Source: an uncultured Desulfobacter sp.
Lineage (GTDB): Bacteria > Desulfobacterota > Desulfobacteria > Desulfobacterales > Desulfobacteraceae
NCBI RefSeq assembly: GCF_963666145.1
Contig: NZ_OY762614.1
Span: 5,384,501-5,448,500, forward strand
Direction: 5' to 3'
Length of the DNA stretch: 64,000 nt
Below the pieces are notes generated by a model, which was not told the DNA's origin, searched no databases, and saw only the letters and a list, made by a program, of their open reading frames with translations. Numbering within the stretch: the stretch's first letter is position 1; every line of letters begins with the position of its first letter. Both the position numbers and the translations under genes were made by a program. Positions 25,151 through 34,058 of this stretch are shown here, in pieces.

Positions 25151-26002
25151 CTATTCAGATTTTTTTAGGGCATCCTGATAGTTTTTATATACCTCATTGG
25201 CCCCATCCCCTGGCAGACCTGTGGCTGCATTGTCATTGTCAGGGGCAAGGGGCTTTCGAGCCTGGACTTTGAACGGTCTTTCCCAGGTCCGGCCGGTCTC
25301 TTCGCGCCGGGTCCGGATATATTCCATATTGTGCCGGGCATCTTCCGGGCTTTGATGCCGCCGCAGCAGGTCAAATGCCTGGGTATCCTTATTCTGCATA
25401 CCCAGGCTCAGGGCCAGATTATTGACTGCCGTGGCATTGCCGGGATCAAGGGCAAGGCTTTTTTTAAAATAAATTTGCGCCCCTGCATAATCCTTCCGGG
25501 CCATGGTTACCCAGCCAAGATTGTTGGTGAAATCGGCCCTGCCTGGATTATAACTCACTGCTTTTTCAAGGGCTTTGGCAGCTTTTTCAAAATGTTCTTC
25601 CATGGCGTACAGGATACCCAGATTGTTGTAAATACTGGCATTTTTCCTGTCCAGGGAAAGCCCTTTTTTCAGCCATGTTTCAGCGGAGTTAAAGTCCCCG
25701 GTTTCCCTGGCACACACACCTGAAAGATCATAGGTCCTGACCTGTTCTGCGGTCTTAAGTCGCTGGAATTTTCTTGCGTGGATCAACTGGACCTGTGCTA
25801 CATCATAAAATTTATCCTGAACCAGCTGTTCGGCCAGGGCCAGATGGTTGGGCTTAATTTCATCGGTTTTCCAGACCCTGGTCGCAGGTCTTTGTGCCGG
25901 CGGCGTTGCCTTGTTCCTGCCGGAAAGGCTGCACCCGTTTAGAAGGCCGGGCAGAACAACCAGACAAATTCCTGTAATCAGTATTACATAAAGTTTCATC
26001 AT
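25151..26002 (-). CDS. tadD: TPR lipoprotein of the Tad pilus locus (TadD-like)
   Basis: The 283-aa protein has a lipoprotein signal (LPGLLNGC, Cys24). It carries at least four TPR units (GVCARETGDFNSAETWLKKGLSLDRKNASIYNNLGILYAMEEHFEKAAKALEKAVSYNPG and repeats through residue 210). TadD-type lipoproteins help secretin assembly and pilus biogenesis at the outer membrane. It is the last gene of the tad operon. A short hairpin at 25079-25092 with a T-rich stretch beyond it may end the transcript. Confidence 0.85.
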   Translation of the reverse strand: MMKLYVILITGICLVVLPGLLNGCSLSGRNKATPPAQRPATRVWKTDEIKPNHLALAEQLVQDKFYDVAQVQLIHARKFQRLKTAEQVRTYDLSGVCARETGDFNSAETWLKKGLSLDRKNASIYNNLGILYAMEEHFEKAAKALEKAVSYNPGRADFTNNLGWVTMARKDYAGAQIYFKKSLALDPGNATAVNNLALSLGMQNKDTQAFDLLRRHQSPEDARHNMEYIRTRREETGRTWERPFKVQARKPLAPDNDNAATGLPGDGANEVYKNYQDALKKSE

Positions 26003-26024
26003 CTTTCCTTTTTTAATCGTGGTC

Positions 26025-26951
26025 CTAAAATCCTTGTCTGGATAGGTTGATAAAGTTAATAATAACCGGTCCCAGGATGATCAGCATCAGGGCCGGCATG
26101 ATAAACACCACCAGAGGCACGGTCAGTTTGGTTGAGAGCTTGGCTCCTTCTTCTTCTGCTGCCTGGCGCCGCTGTTCCCGCATGGCATCGGTATACACTC
26201 CCAAAGCGTCCGCAATATCCGTCCCCGTTGACAGGGATTGTTGAAGCACCGTTACCATCGCTTTCAACTCTTTGGACGGATTTTTTTCTTCAAGGTTACC
26301 CAACGCCTGGGGCCTGGGAATACCGCTTTTGACTTCTAAAAAATAGATGCCCAGTTCCCGGGACAGAACGGGGGCGATGTGGTCCAGCTTGCGGCATACC
26401 CGGTACAGGGCGTCATCAAACCCCAGGCCCGCTTTCAGGCAGACAATTAACAGATCCATGGTGTCGGGCAATTCCCGGAAAAGAGCCGTCTTTCGTTGTT
26501 TGATTTTGTTTTTCAACGATACATCCGGCAGAATATATCCGGTCCCAAAGGGGATAAACAAGAGCAGCAGGTGTTTTACCGGCATAAGGCCCCAGGAAAA
26601 AAGTATGATAAAGCTTAGAACAGATAGGCCTGCGCCAAGTACGATTTTAACCCCGTAAAGGATCATCAAGGCATCCTTTTCCCTGTATCCGGCATGGATC
26701 AGTTTTTTGCGGATCACAGTCAGCTCTTTGTCCTTTTTGGGCATAACCATCTGCCCTAATGTTCTGAAAAACGCATGGGATGATGCGTTGAATACGGGCA
26801 TTTTAAGGTCGGGCCTGCTGTTGCGTTGGCGCATTCGTTTAAGTGCGGCGCGTCTCAGTGCAGCATTCTGAATTTTGTCGATGATCACAAAGCTGATCCA
26901 GAAGGTTGAGCAAAATAAAGCAACCTGTATCACTGTTTCCTGAAGGCTCAT
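26025..26951 (-). CDS. tadC: Tad pilus inner-membrane platform protein TadC
   Basis: The 308-aa protein has a T2SSF (GspF-like) domain (about 160-290: FRELPDTMDLLIVCLKAGLGFDDALYRVCRKLDHIAP, LSTGTDIADALGVYTDAMREQRRQAAEEEGAKLSTKLTVPLVVFIMPALMLIILGP). Helices lie near the N-terminus and at the end. It forms the inner-membrane platform with TadB. The 4-bp overlap with tadB indicates coupling. Confidence 0.92.
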   Translation of the reverse strand: MSLQETVIQVALFCSTFWISFVIIDKIQNAALRRAALKRMRQRNSRPDLKMPVFNASSHAFFRTLGQMVMPKKDKELTVIRKKLIHAGYREKDALMILYGVKIVLGAGLSVLSFIILFSWGLMPVKHLLLLFIPFGTGYILPDVSLKNKIKQRKTALFRELPDTMDLLIVCLKAGLGFDDALYRVCRKLDHIAPVLSRELGIYFLEVKSGIPRPQALGNLEEKNPSKELKAMVTVLQQSLSTGTDIADALGVYTDAMREQRRQAAEEEGAKLSTKLTVPLVVFIMPALMLIILGPVIINFINLSRQGF

Positions 26952-27904
26952 AGCTTCAAACCCGCCATTTTCCTCATAACGACAAATCCGGTAATTTCGA
27001 GAAAAATTGCCGCATAAATCATGATTTTGCCAAGATCGGTGCCGGTCAGCCGGTGGATATAATCCGGATTAAAAAACCAGGTGACCACAGCGAACAGAAA
27101 CGGCAGAAGCCCAATAATCACGGCACTGGCCCGGGCCTCAGCCGTATAGGTTTTAATCTTGCGCTGGAAGGTAAAGCGCTTTGTGACGGTGCTTGCAAGG
27201 GACTCAAGGATCTGTACCAGGTTGCCGCCGGTTTCCCGCTGGATCACAAACGCTGTGCAGAACAGTTTGATATCGGGCAAATTGCCGTACCGGTTTTCAA
27301 AGTTGTGAAAGGCCTGGTCAAAGGTAAATCCCATGGCTATTTCCTGGTAAATGATTTTGATCTCCACGCTTAAGGGCCCATAAAGTGCCTGTGCCGCATC
27401 CTTGAGCGCGCCGTCCACATGCCGCCCGATTTGAAGCGCCCGGACAATGATTCCAATGGCTTCGGGAAGTTCCTGGATCATCTGTTTTTCCATCTGCTTT
27501 TTTTTGAAAATTAAAAAAAGAACGGGCAGGCCAAGGCTTAAAACAAAAACGGCTGCCGGTAGGACGATGGTGCCGGTGATCAGGCCTGTGATCACCGATA
27601 AGGCCGTTCCTGTACAAAACAATGCAAGGATGCAAGTCCTGGCAGTCATCCTGATACCGGCACTGATCAGAAGATATTCCATTCGGTTGACTGTTCTTCC
27701 GGCTCTTTGCGGTCCGGTTGCGTCGCCTGGCGGCCTGATGGCAGGTGCGCCGGAAATCTTTGTTTTCCGGGCGGCCATTTTTTTTAAGCGCTGCCTGGTT
27801 TTTGCCTTCATCTGTATATGGTCCAGTCCTTTGGCCACTCCCAGAAATACAGGAAAGACAATAAAGAAAACAAAAAGAAAAACCCGTACAGGGGGCATTG
27901 TCAA
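26948..27904 (-). CDS. tadB: Tad pilus inner-membrane platform protein TadB
   Basis: The 318-aa protein has the TadB layout: an N-terminal helix, two central helices (about 100-150), a T2SSF domain (QELPEAIGIIVRALQIGRHVDGALKDAAQ, FCTAFVIQRETGGNLVQILESLASTVTKRFTFQRKIKTYTAEARASAVIIGLLPF) and a terminal helix. It is the partner of TadC and the CpaF ATPase in Flp pilus extrusion. ATGA overlap with cpaF. Confidence 0.92.
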   Translation of the reverse strand: MTMPPVRVFLFVFFIVFPVFLGVAKGLDHIQMKAKTRQRLKKMAARKTKISGAPAIRPPGDATGPQRAGRTVNRMEYLLISAGIRMTARTCILALFCTGTALSVITGLITGTIVLPAAVFVLSLGLPVLFLIFKKKQMEKQMIQELPEAIGIIVRALQIGRHVDGALKDAAQALYGPLSVEIKIIYQEIAMGFTFDQAFHNFENRYGNLPDIKLFCTAFVIQRETGGNLVQILESLASTVTKRFTFQRKIKTYTAEARASAVIIGLLPFLFAVVTWFFNPDYIHRLTGTDLGKIMIYAAIFLEITGFVVMRKMAGLKL

Positions 27905-29244
27905 ATCTCCGTGACATCCTTGAACATATCCGGATCCAGGGAGATGCCGGATAAGCGGATATGTTCGACGGCGTTTGGAATACGTCCCAGACCTTTAAAC
28001 GCACCGCTGGTTTTCTGGTGGGTATCGGTGCCGGTGCGTTCAAGTGCAAATACTGTTGTCAGGGCGATGGCACCCTCCCGGATGCCGGAAATTTCTGAAA
28101 TGTGGGTTATCCTGCGGGTGCCGTCATTTAGGCGGGTGATGTGGACAATCAGGTGAATGGCCCTGCTGACCAACGTCCTTAAAGAGTTTTCGTTAAAATT
28201 GATATCACCCATGGTGGCCATGACTTCAAGCCTGGTCAGTGCATCCATGGGCGAATTGGCATGGACTGTGGACATGGAACCCGGGTGGCCGGTGTTCATG
28301 GCCTGGAGCATGTCAATGACTTCCGCCCCACGGCTTTCTCCCACAATAATTCGGTCAGGCCGCATTCGCAGGCTGTTTTTCACCAGGTCCGACAGCCGCA
28401 CCTGGCCTTTGCCTTCGATGTTGGGGGGCCGGGATTCCAACCGGACCACATGGGTTTGGTGCAGCTGCAGCTCTGCACTGTCTTCAATGGTGATGATTCG
28501 TTCGTTTTCAGGGATGTTTTCGGACAGCACGTTGAGCAGGGTGGTCTTTCCGGCACCTGTGCCGCCGGAGATCAGGATGTTGAGTTTGGCGCGGATGGCG
28601 GCGTTTAAAAAAGTCATCATGGCTGGGCTCAATGCCTTTTTTTCAAGGAGATGAATACCTGTAATCCGGGTGGTGCCGAATTTTCTGATGGAGAGCATGG
28701 GGCCGTCCAGGGCCAGAGGCGGGATGATCACATTTACCCGGGAACCGTCCGGCAGCCGTGCATCCACCATGGGGGAAGCCTCGTCCACCCGTCTGCCCAC
28801 AGACGAGACAATTTTATCAATGATATGCATCAAGTGCCGGTCGTCCCTGAATCTGACACCGGTGGGGTAGAGCAGACCTTCGCGCTCCACCATGACCTGG
28901 CTGTAACCGTTAACCAGGATGTCCTGGACGGATTCGTCCTCCAGTAATGTCTGCAGCGGGCCAAAGCCGGTAATCTCATAAATCAGCTCTGAAATCAGGG
29001 TGGAGCGTTCCTTTAAATTCAGAGGGATGGATTCCATGGCCGTAATTTCGTTCAGGATGGACCGTATGGTCCCGGCCAGCTCTTCACTGGAAAGGTCTGT
29101 GACCGTGGTAAGATCCAGGCGGTCCACCAGTGAGAGATGGATCTTTGATTTAACGGTGTTGTATTTTTCACCAAGGGTGTCAGGCTTTGGGGATACGCCG
29201 TTGTTTTGGGTCTCCTTTGCGTTGATGCGGCGGCTCAGTCTCAT
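27901..29244 (-). CDS. cpaF: Tad pilus secretion ATPase CpaF/TadA
   Basis: From ATG 29244 (ATGA overlap with cpaE; the frame opens at 29274) the product is 447 aa. It is a type II/IV secretion ATPase: N-terminal domain (about 30-130), Walker A ISGGTGAGKTTLLN, Asp box ITIEDSAELQL, Walker B-like RPDRIIVGESRG and His box TGHPGSMSTVHANS. It powers Flp pilin assembly at the cytoplasmic face through TadB/TadC. Confidence 0.95.
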   Translation of the reverse strand: MRLSRRINAKETQNNGVSPKPDTLGEKYNTVKSKIHLSLVDRLDLTTVTDLSSEELAGTIRSILNEITAMESIPLNLKERSTLISELIYEITGFGPLQTLLEDESVQDILVNGYSQVMVEREGLLYPTGVRFRDDRHLMHIIDKIVSSVGRRVDEASPMVDARLPDGSRVNVIIPPLALDGPMLSIRKFGTTRITGIHLLEKKALSPAMMTFLNAAIRAKLNILISGGTGAGKTTLLNVLSENIPENERIITIEDSAELQLHQTHVVRLESRPPNIEGKGQVRLSDLVKNSLRMRPDRIIVGESRGAEVIDMLQAMNTGHPGSMSTVHANSPMDALTRLEVMATMGDINFNENSLRTLVSRAIHLIVHITRLNDGTRRITHISEISGIREGAIALTTVFALERTGTDTHQKTSGAFKGLGRIPNAVEHIRLSGISLDPDMFKDVTEI

Positions 29245-30410
29245 CTCTTTGCCCCGAACAATAATGTTTTCCATCCTGGGGGACGTACCGGGACTGTTCC
29301 GGTAAGGCCGGCTGCCATCTGCCGGATCTGACGGGTCAGCCGCGCATTGGGGGCTGACTGCCGCAAAAAAGCGCCTTTGCCCACGGCTTTGTTCATGACA
29401 GCCGTATCATTGTCCAGAACAAAGGAAATTTTTTGGTTAAAGATCCGTTCAAGATCGGGCTTTTGAAATTCACTGCGTTTTAAGTTCCGGTTGAGCACGA
29501 CCTTAAGTGCCTCCGGTTTAAAATCGATATCCTGTAAAAACTCCAGGGTTTTGCCGACGCCCTTGGCCGAGGGGATGGACTGGATCACTAAGGCCAGAAG
29601 TATGTCTGTGGCGGCAAGGGCTTCCAGGGTCTGCCGGGAAAACTGATGGGACGCATCCACCACGATATAGTCAAAATGGTCTTGTAAGAACAGAATCATT
29701 CGGGCTACATCCTTGCCGCTCACCGCATCGGCGTCGTTAATCTCATCCCGGGCCGTCATGATGTAAAGCCCGGATTCATGGCAGAAAAGGGAAGAAAACA
29801 GCAGGTCTTTGTCCATCCTGTCAAGATCTTCCACCAGTTCAAAGGGGGTGAAGTCCGGTGCAATATCCAGGTAGGCCGTCACATCTCCCATGAACAGGTT
29901 TAGGTCTAAAAATAAAACTTTTGAATTGGTGGCTTCCCGGATCAGATCCGCCAGGTTCAGGGCAAGGGTCGTCACCCCAACCCCGCCTTTCAGGGAAAAT
30001 AGGGTCAATACCTGGCCCTGATGAATATTGCCTTCGGTTCTGGAGAGCATCTGGCGCACGCGGGTCAGGATCTCTTTGCCTGTGGATTCAGGAAAAATAA
30101 TATCGGCCGCCCCGTTTCTGAACCCTTCTATAAGGGTAGGGGGGTGAGTGCCCGGATCAATCAGAAACACCTTGGCCTGGGGCAGGGTTGCCAGAATCTG
30201 CTTTAAGGCTTGCATGCCCGATGATGAGTCCCGGGTGATATCCAGGAATATCAGATCCGGTTTCAGGTCCGAAAGCAATCCCATGTCTTCCCAGGCGTCG
30301 GGTAATACTGCGGCCACCCGGGCAAGGGGGGAAATGCCTGTCCGGATGGTCTCGGCCATCTGGTTATCAGCGCCTGCAACAACGGCAATATATTCTTGTC
30401 CAAAGCTCAT
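29241..30410 (-). CDS. cpaE: Tad pilus localisation ATPase CpaE/TadZ
   Basis: The 389-aa protein has an N-terminal atypical receiver-like domain (LKPDLIFLDITRDSSSGMQALKQIL) and a C-terminal MinD/ParA-like ATPase. The P-loop is FSLKGGVGVTTLALNLADL, in which the final Lys of the usual KGGVGKTT is replaced by Val. The partner motif DYIVVDASHQFSRQTLEAL follows. CpaE-type proteins place the pilus machine in the cell. The Val replacement also occurs in other TadZ proteins and may mean altered ATP hydrolysis. It overlaps cpaC by 4 bp. Confidence 0.9.
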   Translation of the reverse strand: MSFGQEYIAVVAGADNQMAETIRTGISPLARVAAVLPDAWEDMGLLSDLKPDLIFLDITRDSSSGMQALKQILATLPQAKVFLIDPGTHPPTLIEGFRNGAADIIFPESTGKEILTRVRQMLSRTEGNIHQGQVLTLFSLKGGVGVTTLALNLADLIREATNSKVLFLDLNLFMGDVTAYLDIAPDFTPFELVEDLDRMDKDLLFSSLFCHESGLYIMTARDEINDADAVSGKDVARMILFLQDHFDYIVVDASHQFSRQTLEALAATDILLALVIQSIPSAKGVGKTLEFLQDIDFKPEALKVVLNRNLKRSEFQKPDLERIFNQKISFVLDNDTAVMNKAVGKGAFLRQSAPNARLTRQIRQMAAGLTGTVPVRPPGWKTLLFGAKR

Positions 30411-31834
30411 TTGATAAACCCTGTTTTGCCTTTAAATCCCGTCCGCGTTGTCCTTTCCTGTTTGGTGGTATCCAGATCATTTTGAATGAAAAAATCTGTG
30501 TCCGTGGTCCGGGTTTTTATTTCATTTCCGGGCAGGCCAGGCACCTGGGCCGGATTCATGGCCCGGACAATGGTGGGCGTTACCATGACTACCAGTTCAC
30601 TTTCCGATATGCTGTGTTCTTTTGCCGTGAATAATGATCCGATAAAGGGCATGTCTCCCAGAAATGGGATTTTATGAACGGTCTGGTAATAGTTTTGCTG
30701 CATCAGCCCTGCCATGGCAAAGGTCTGGCCTGATTTGAGCTGCAATGTGGTGGTGGCTTTCCGGGTATTCAGCCCCGGTACTGTGGTCCCGCCCGAAGAG
30801 ACCTCCACCGAATAGTCCAGGGATGAGACTTCCGGACTGACCTCCAGGGTGATGGTGTCCTTATCAATGATATATGGGGTAAAACTGAGCATCACCCCGT
30901 ATTCCTTGTGTTCAATGGTGGGGCCGTCCTCTCCCTCCATGGGCACCGGATATTCGCCGCCGGCCTGGAATTGGGCCTTTTGTCCGTTCATGGTTACAAG
31001 TGTTGGCGTGGCAAGGGATCTGGCAAGTCCCTGGGTCTTAAGCAAACTGAGCACACCCAGCCAGTTGCCTTTGGTTGATACCATGGCGATCTGGAATGCC
31101 GAAGAAAATGATTCGCCAATAGTGTACTCCAAGTCGCCGGAGTTCGAATCGTTATCGCTTTCACCGAATGAAGAGGTGCTGCCCCCTTTGTAGATTCCCA
31201 CACCAAAATTGTCACTGACATGGGCGAAATTAATTCCCATATCCCGCAGGGCCGAATTGGAAACTTCGGCAATCATCACCTTGAGCTGGACCTGCTGGGA
31301 GCCGGTGAGCTTGATTAGATTCAGGGGTTCCATGCCAAAGCCTTTTACTAAATTTAAAACCTGGTCAAGGATTTGCTGGGAAGATACTTCACCGTTGAGA
31401 ATAAGCGTCTGGGCATTCTCTCCGGCCCCGGTATCAAGCAATTCCACCGTAACGCCCGGTGCCATGCCCAAAATCCTCTTTTTTAGTGCTGTAAGCGCTT
31501 TGGCCGGAATGGTGCTGAATACGTGAATATCATAGGTCCGGACATGGTCTTCCCCAAACCAAAGAATCAGACTGGTGGAGGCGGGTGTCTTTGATTTGGC
31601 AATCAACAGTACGCTTGTGGGTGTCAGCACTTCAACATCCGCTGTTTTGGGATTTGCCACGGCGGCCCGGGTAATGGGTTTTTTAGTTTTGATCAGCCTG
31701 GAATGACGGATTTCCACATAGACATTCTCCGAGGCGTTAACCGGTAAGCTGCCTGTCATGAGTATGGTACAGACCCCCCAGGCAATAAGGATGCGTATTA
31801 TGGCTGCCTGCAAAGTGAATGGTTCAGTCTTCAT
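30407..31834 (-). CDS. cpaC: Tad pilus outer-membrane secretin CpaC/RcpA
   Basis: From ATG 31834 (SD AGGA 8 bp upstream; the frame opens at 31876) the product is 475 aa. A signal peptide (TILMTGSLPVNA) is followed by the pilus-assembly N-domain (VYVEIRHSRLIKTKKPITRAAVANPKTADV), a BON-like region and a secretin domain ending with the conserved ELVVMVTPTIVRAM. It forms the outer-membrane channel for the Flp pilus. The start overlaps the end of cpaB by 11 bp. Confidence 0.92.
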   Translation of the reverse strand: MKTEPFTLQAAIIRILIAWGVCTILMTGSLPVNASENVYVEIRHSRLIKTKKPITRAAVANPKTADVEVLTPTSVLLIAKSKTPASTSLILWFGEDHVRTYDIHVFSTIPAKALTALKKRILGMAPGVTVELLDTGAGENAQTLILNGEVSSQQILDQVLNLVKGFGMEPLNLIKLTGSQQVQLKVMIAEVSNSALRDMGINFAHVSDNFGVGIYKGGSTSSFGESDNDSNSGDLEYTIGESFSSAFQIAMVSTKGNWLGVLSLLKTQGLARSLATPTLVTMNGQKAQFQAGGEYPVPMEGEDGPTIEHKEYGVMLSFTPYIIDKDTITLEVSPEVSSLDYSVEVSSGGTTVPGLNTRKATTTLQLKSGQTFAMAGLMQQNYYQTVHKIPFLGDMPFIGSLFTAKEHSISESELVVMVTPTIVRAMNPAQVPGLPGNEIKTRTTDTDFFIQNDLDTTKQERTTRTGFKGKTGFIK

Positions 31835-32924
31835 AATATTTCCTGGGGTATGTCTTGGTGCCTTTAATGATGTCAATGACCTTGAATGGGCGTTTTTCTG
31901 TCAGGACCTGTTCACTGAACAGCGCCCCGGCTGTATGGATATGTCCGGTGTCAGCTGGGTTTCTTAGGATGAGCCTGAGCAGGGTGTCTTTGGATGCATC
32001 CGAGAGAAGCGCAATTTTTTCGGCCTGGGCCGGGGTAACCATCAGACTGACAACAGCGGAGGATTTTTGGGCGCCGGTTAGAAGATCAACCGGCTGATCC
32101 GTAGAGATCACCATGACATTCTGCAAAATGATTTTTGATGATTTTTTATGGCCTGTGACCTTTCCATCCGTGCCCACGGCCTGGTTACCCCCTTGGGTCG
32201 AAAATTTTGCCAGCCTGAAGGAAGAGATCACATCCACCCGGTCTCCGGCCCTGAGCCGCCCGCACATGCCGTCGCTGTCTTCCACCTCTAAGCTGATGGC
32301 CCGCATGCCTGGTGTGATCCGGCTGGTCAAACCCACAGATAAGTATCCCTGTCGGACAAATCCAGTTCCCGGCAGGTAGGCCACTGCGGAGGCTGTTTCC
32401 CTGGCGCTGTCATCCGGGTTTCGAAGCACCAGCCGTAACCGGGCAGACTCATCCAGGGACGCCAGGCCAATTGCCTGGTCCAGGCTGACCAGCAGTTGGA
32501 TGGTCCACTCTTTTTTCTTTTTCAGTGCCTTGTCTGTGAGCTGCTTTTTAAAAAATGATTCCGCCACATCAAAGATGGTGACATCCTGCAACACAGCCCT
32601 GGCCACACGCCCTTTTTCGGAAATGCCAAGGTCTGTCACGGCAATAACATCCACTCTGTCATTTTTTGCAAGTTCCCGGCTGACGCCGGATACTTCATCC
32701 ACCTTAATGGTGACAAGCCGCATTCCCTTGGGAATTAACCGGGAGTAGGTTTTAGGTACGGGCGTTTCCACGGCGGCCTGTGTTTCCGGTTGCCGTTTTT
32801 CAGACGAAGCGGCAACCGCCTGTTTTTGGGAAGGTGAGTGTCTATATATGGAATACGCCTTGACTGCCAGGAGTGCCATGAGCAAAGAGAACAAAATTGA
32901 AATCAAGGTCCTTGGGTTAAACAT
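31824..32924 (-). CDS. cpaB: Tad pilus assembly protein CpaB/RcpC
   Basis: The start is ATG 32924, because AAGGAG sits 7 bp upstream; a TTG at 32951 extends the frame into tadE. The 366-aa protein has an N-terminal helix (LISILFSLLMALLAVKAYSIY), a SAF domain (IPKGMRLVTIKVDEVSGVSRELAKNDRVDVI) and a second repeat (SLEVEDSDGMCGRLRAGDRVDVISSF). RcpC-type proteins interact with the secretin in the periplasm. The order tadE-cpaB-cpaC-cpaE-cpaF is conventional. Confidence 0.9.
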   Translation of the reverse strand: MFNPRTLISILFSLLMALLAVKAYSIYRHSPSQKQAVAASSEKRQPETQAAVETPVPKTYSRLIPKGMRLVTIKVDEVSGVSRELAKNDRVDVIAVTDLGISEKGRVARAVLQDVTIFDVAESFFKKQLTDKALKKKKEWTIQLLVSLDQAIGLASLDESARLRLVLRNPDDSARETASAVAYLPGTGFVRQGYLSVGLTSRITPGMRAISLEVEDSDGMCGRLRAGDRVDVISSFRLAKFSTQGGNQAVGTDGKVTGHKKSSKIILQNVMVISTDQPVDLLTGAQKSSAVVSLMVTPAQAEKIALLSDASKDTLLRLILRNPADTGHIHTAGALFSEQVLTEKRPFKVIDIIKGTKTYPRKYYED

Positions 32925-32947
32925 GAAAATCTCCTTGGGCGGCAGTT

Positions 32948-33394
32948 TCAAGGAAAGGCTGCCAGGGCAACCGCCCCTATGGTTTCCGGAATCATACCTT
33001 CGGGTAAATAGCCGGCCAGAAAGCTGTATGCCAGTTTTTGGACCCGGACCTCAAGATAGAAAAGCTCCCCGGTTTCATCAACCTCTTCATTGTCTTGGTT
33101 GATGTATTTCACCTCTATATCATTGTCCTGGATTGACCCCAGCCAGAATGAACGGCGGACCATCTGCTTTGCAATTTCCCCCGGATCTTTATATGCGTCA
33201 TCATCGGGTTCCAGCCAGTATTTCACCTTTACCCCGGCCCGGGCACCGGCGGTTACCGCATGGTCCAGTACAAAAATATTGGTCAGGTACCAGCCATAAT
33301 CCAGAAAGGCGAAAAAGATCATCAGCCACACCGGCAGCAGCATGGCAAATTCCACAGCCGTGCTGCCGTCGTTTTTTTTCCCCGGGGGCATCAA
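32948..33394 (-). CDS. tadE: TadE-like minor pseudopilin
   Basis: The 148-aa protein has the TadE signature near the N-terminus (GSTAVEFAMLLPVWLMIFFAFLDYGWYLTNIFVLDHAVTAGARAGV), with the Glu typical of prepilin-peptidase-processed pseudopilins. A periplasmic domain follows. It is translationally coupled to cpaA upstream (4-bp overlap). Confidence 0.88.
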   Translation of the reverse strand: MMPPGKKNDGSTAVEFAMLLPVWLMIFFAFLDYGWYLTNIFVLDHAVTAGARAGVKVKYWLEPDDDAYKDPGEIAKQMVRRSFWLGSIQDNDIEVKYINQDNEEVDETGELFYLEVRVQKLAYSFLAGYLPEGMIPETIGAVALAAFP

Positions 33395-33855
33395 AACAGA
33401 TTGCCGGCGGGCAGGTATATCAAATATCCCAGCACCGCCGGACCTGTATATGCAATGGTTTTGTTTTCCAGGGCAGCGTTCGCCATATCACCATTCCGGT
33501 TCACCATTATCTTGAATGCGCAGATAATACCCGCGCATAATGCGGAATAGATAAAAATCCAGAATACGGCCCCGGGGCCTGTCAAGGCACCCAGCGCGCC
33601 GAACAGCTTGACATCCCCGCCGCCTGTGCCGCCTGCTATATAGGGGAGGATAAAAAGCCCTGTTCCTGCGGCAAGACCCTGCACCCACTCAAATCCGCCT
33701 GAAGAAAGCCCGGAAAAAAAGATGTGAAAACAAAGGCCGGTACAGGCAAAGGCAAGGGTTAATGCGTTGGGGATTTTCCCGGATAAACAATCTGTGTACA
33801 GCGCTGAACCCAGTAACAGTCCGGATAATATCATGAAAATATCCATCATGATCAC
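33391..33855 (-). CDS. cpaA: Flp prepilin peptidase CpaA/TadV
   Basis: The 154-aa A24-family aspartic peptidase contains only the core membrane peptidase. It has the two catalytic Asp regions: D22 in YTDCLSGKIPN and D81 in the G-x-G-D motif (GTGGGDVKLFG). It cleaves the Flp prepilin and the TadE pseudopilin in the inner membrane. It lies 8 bp after flp. Confidence 0.93.
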   Translation of the reverse strand: MIMMDIFMILSGLLLGSALYTDCLSGKIPNALTLAFACTGLCFHIFFSGLSSGGFEWVQGLAAGTGLFILPYIAGGTGGGDVKLFGALGALTGPGAVFWIFIYSALCAGIICAFKIMVNRNGDMANAALENKTIAYTGPAVLGYLIYLPAGNLF

Positions 33856-33863
33856 GGAATGGG

Positions 33864-34058
33864 TTATTCTTGGTTTTTGATGGTTTCAGTCACGCTGTCC
33901 AGCTGTTCGGTGATGGCTGAAAAAAGCTCTGCAAGTTTATCACCGAATGCGCCAAGAACAGTTATGATCACTGCGGCCATAATACCTACAATCAGGCCGT
34001 ATTCAATGGCCGTGGCACCGGATTCATCTTCCCAGAATGTTTTGAAAAAGTTTGTCAT
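33864..34058 (-). CDS. flp: Flp pilin subunit
   Basis: The 64-aa major pilin carries the Flp processing site SG|ATAIEYGLIVGIMAA (cut after G14, then Glu-Tyr at mature positions 5-6) and a hydrophobic helix. A hydrophilic tail (EQLDSVTETIKNQE) follows. Its ATG shares a base with the stop of the preceding PEP-CTERM gene (TAATG), tying pilin synthesis to that surface protein. Confidence 0.95.
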   Translation of the reverse strand: MTNFFKTFWEDESGATAIEYGLIVGIMAAVIITVLGAFGDKLAELFSAITEQLDSVTETIKNQE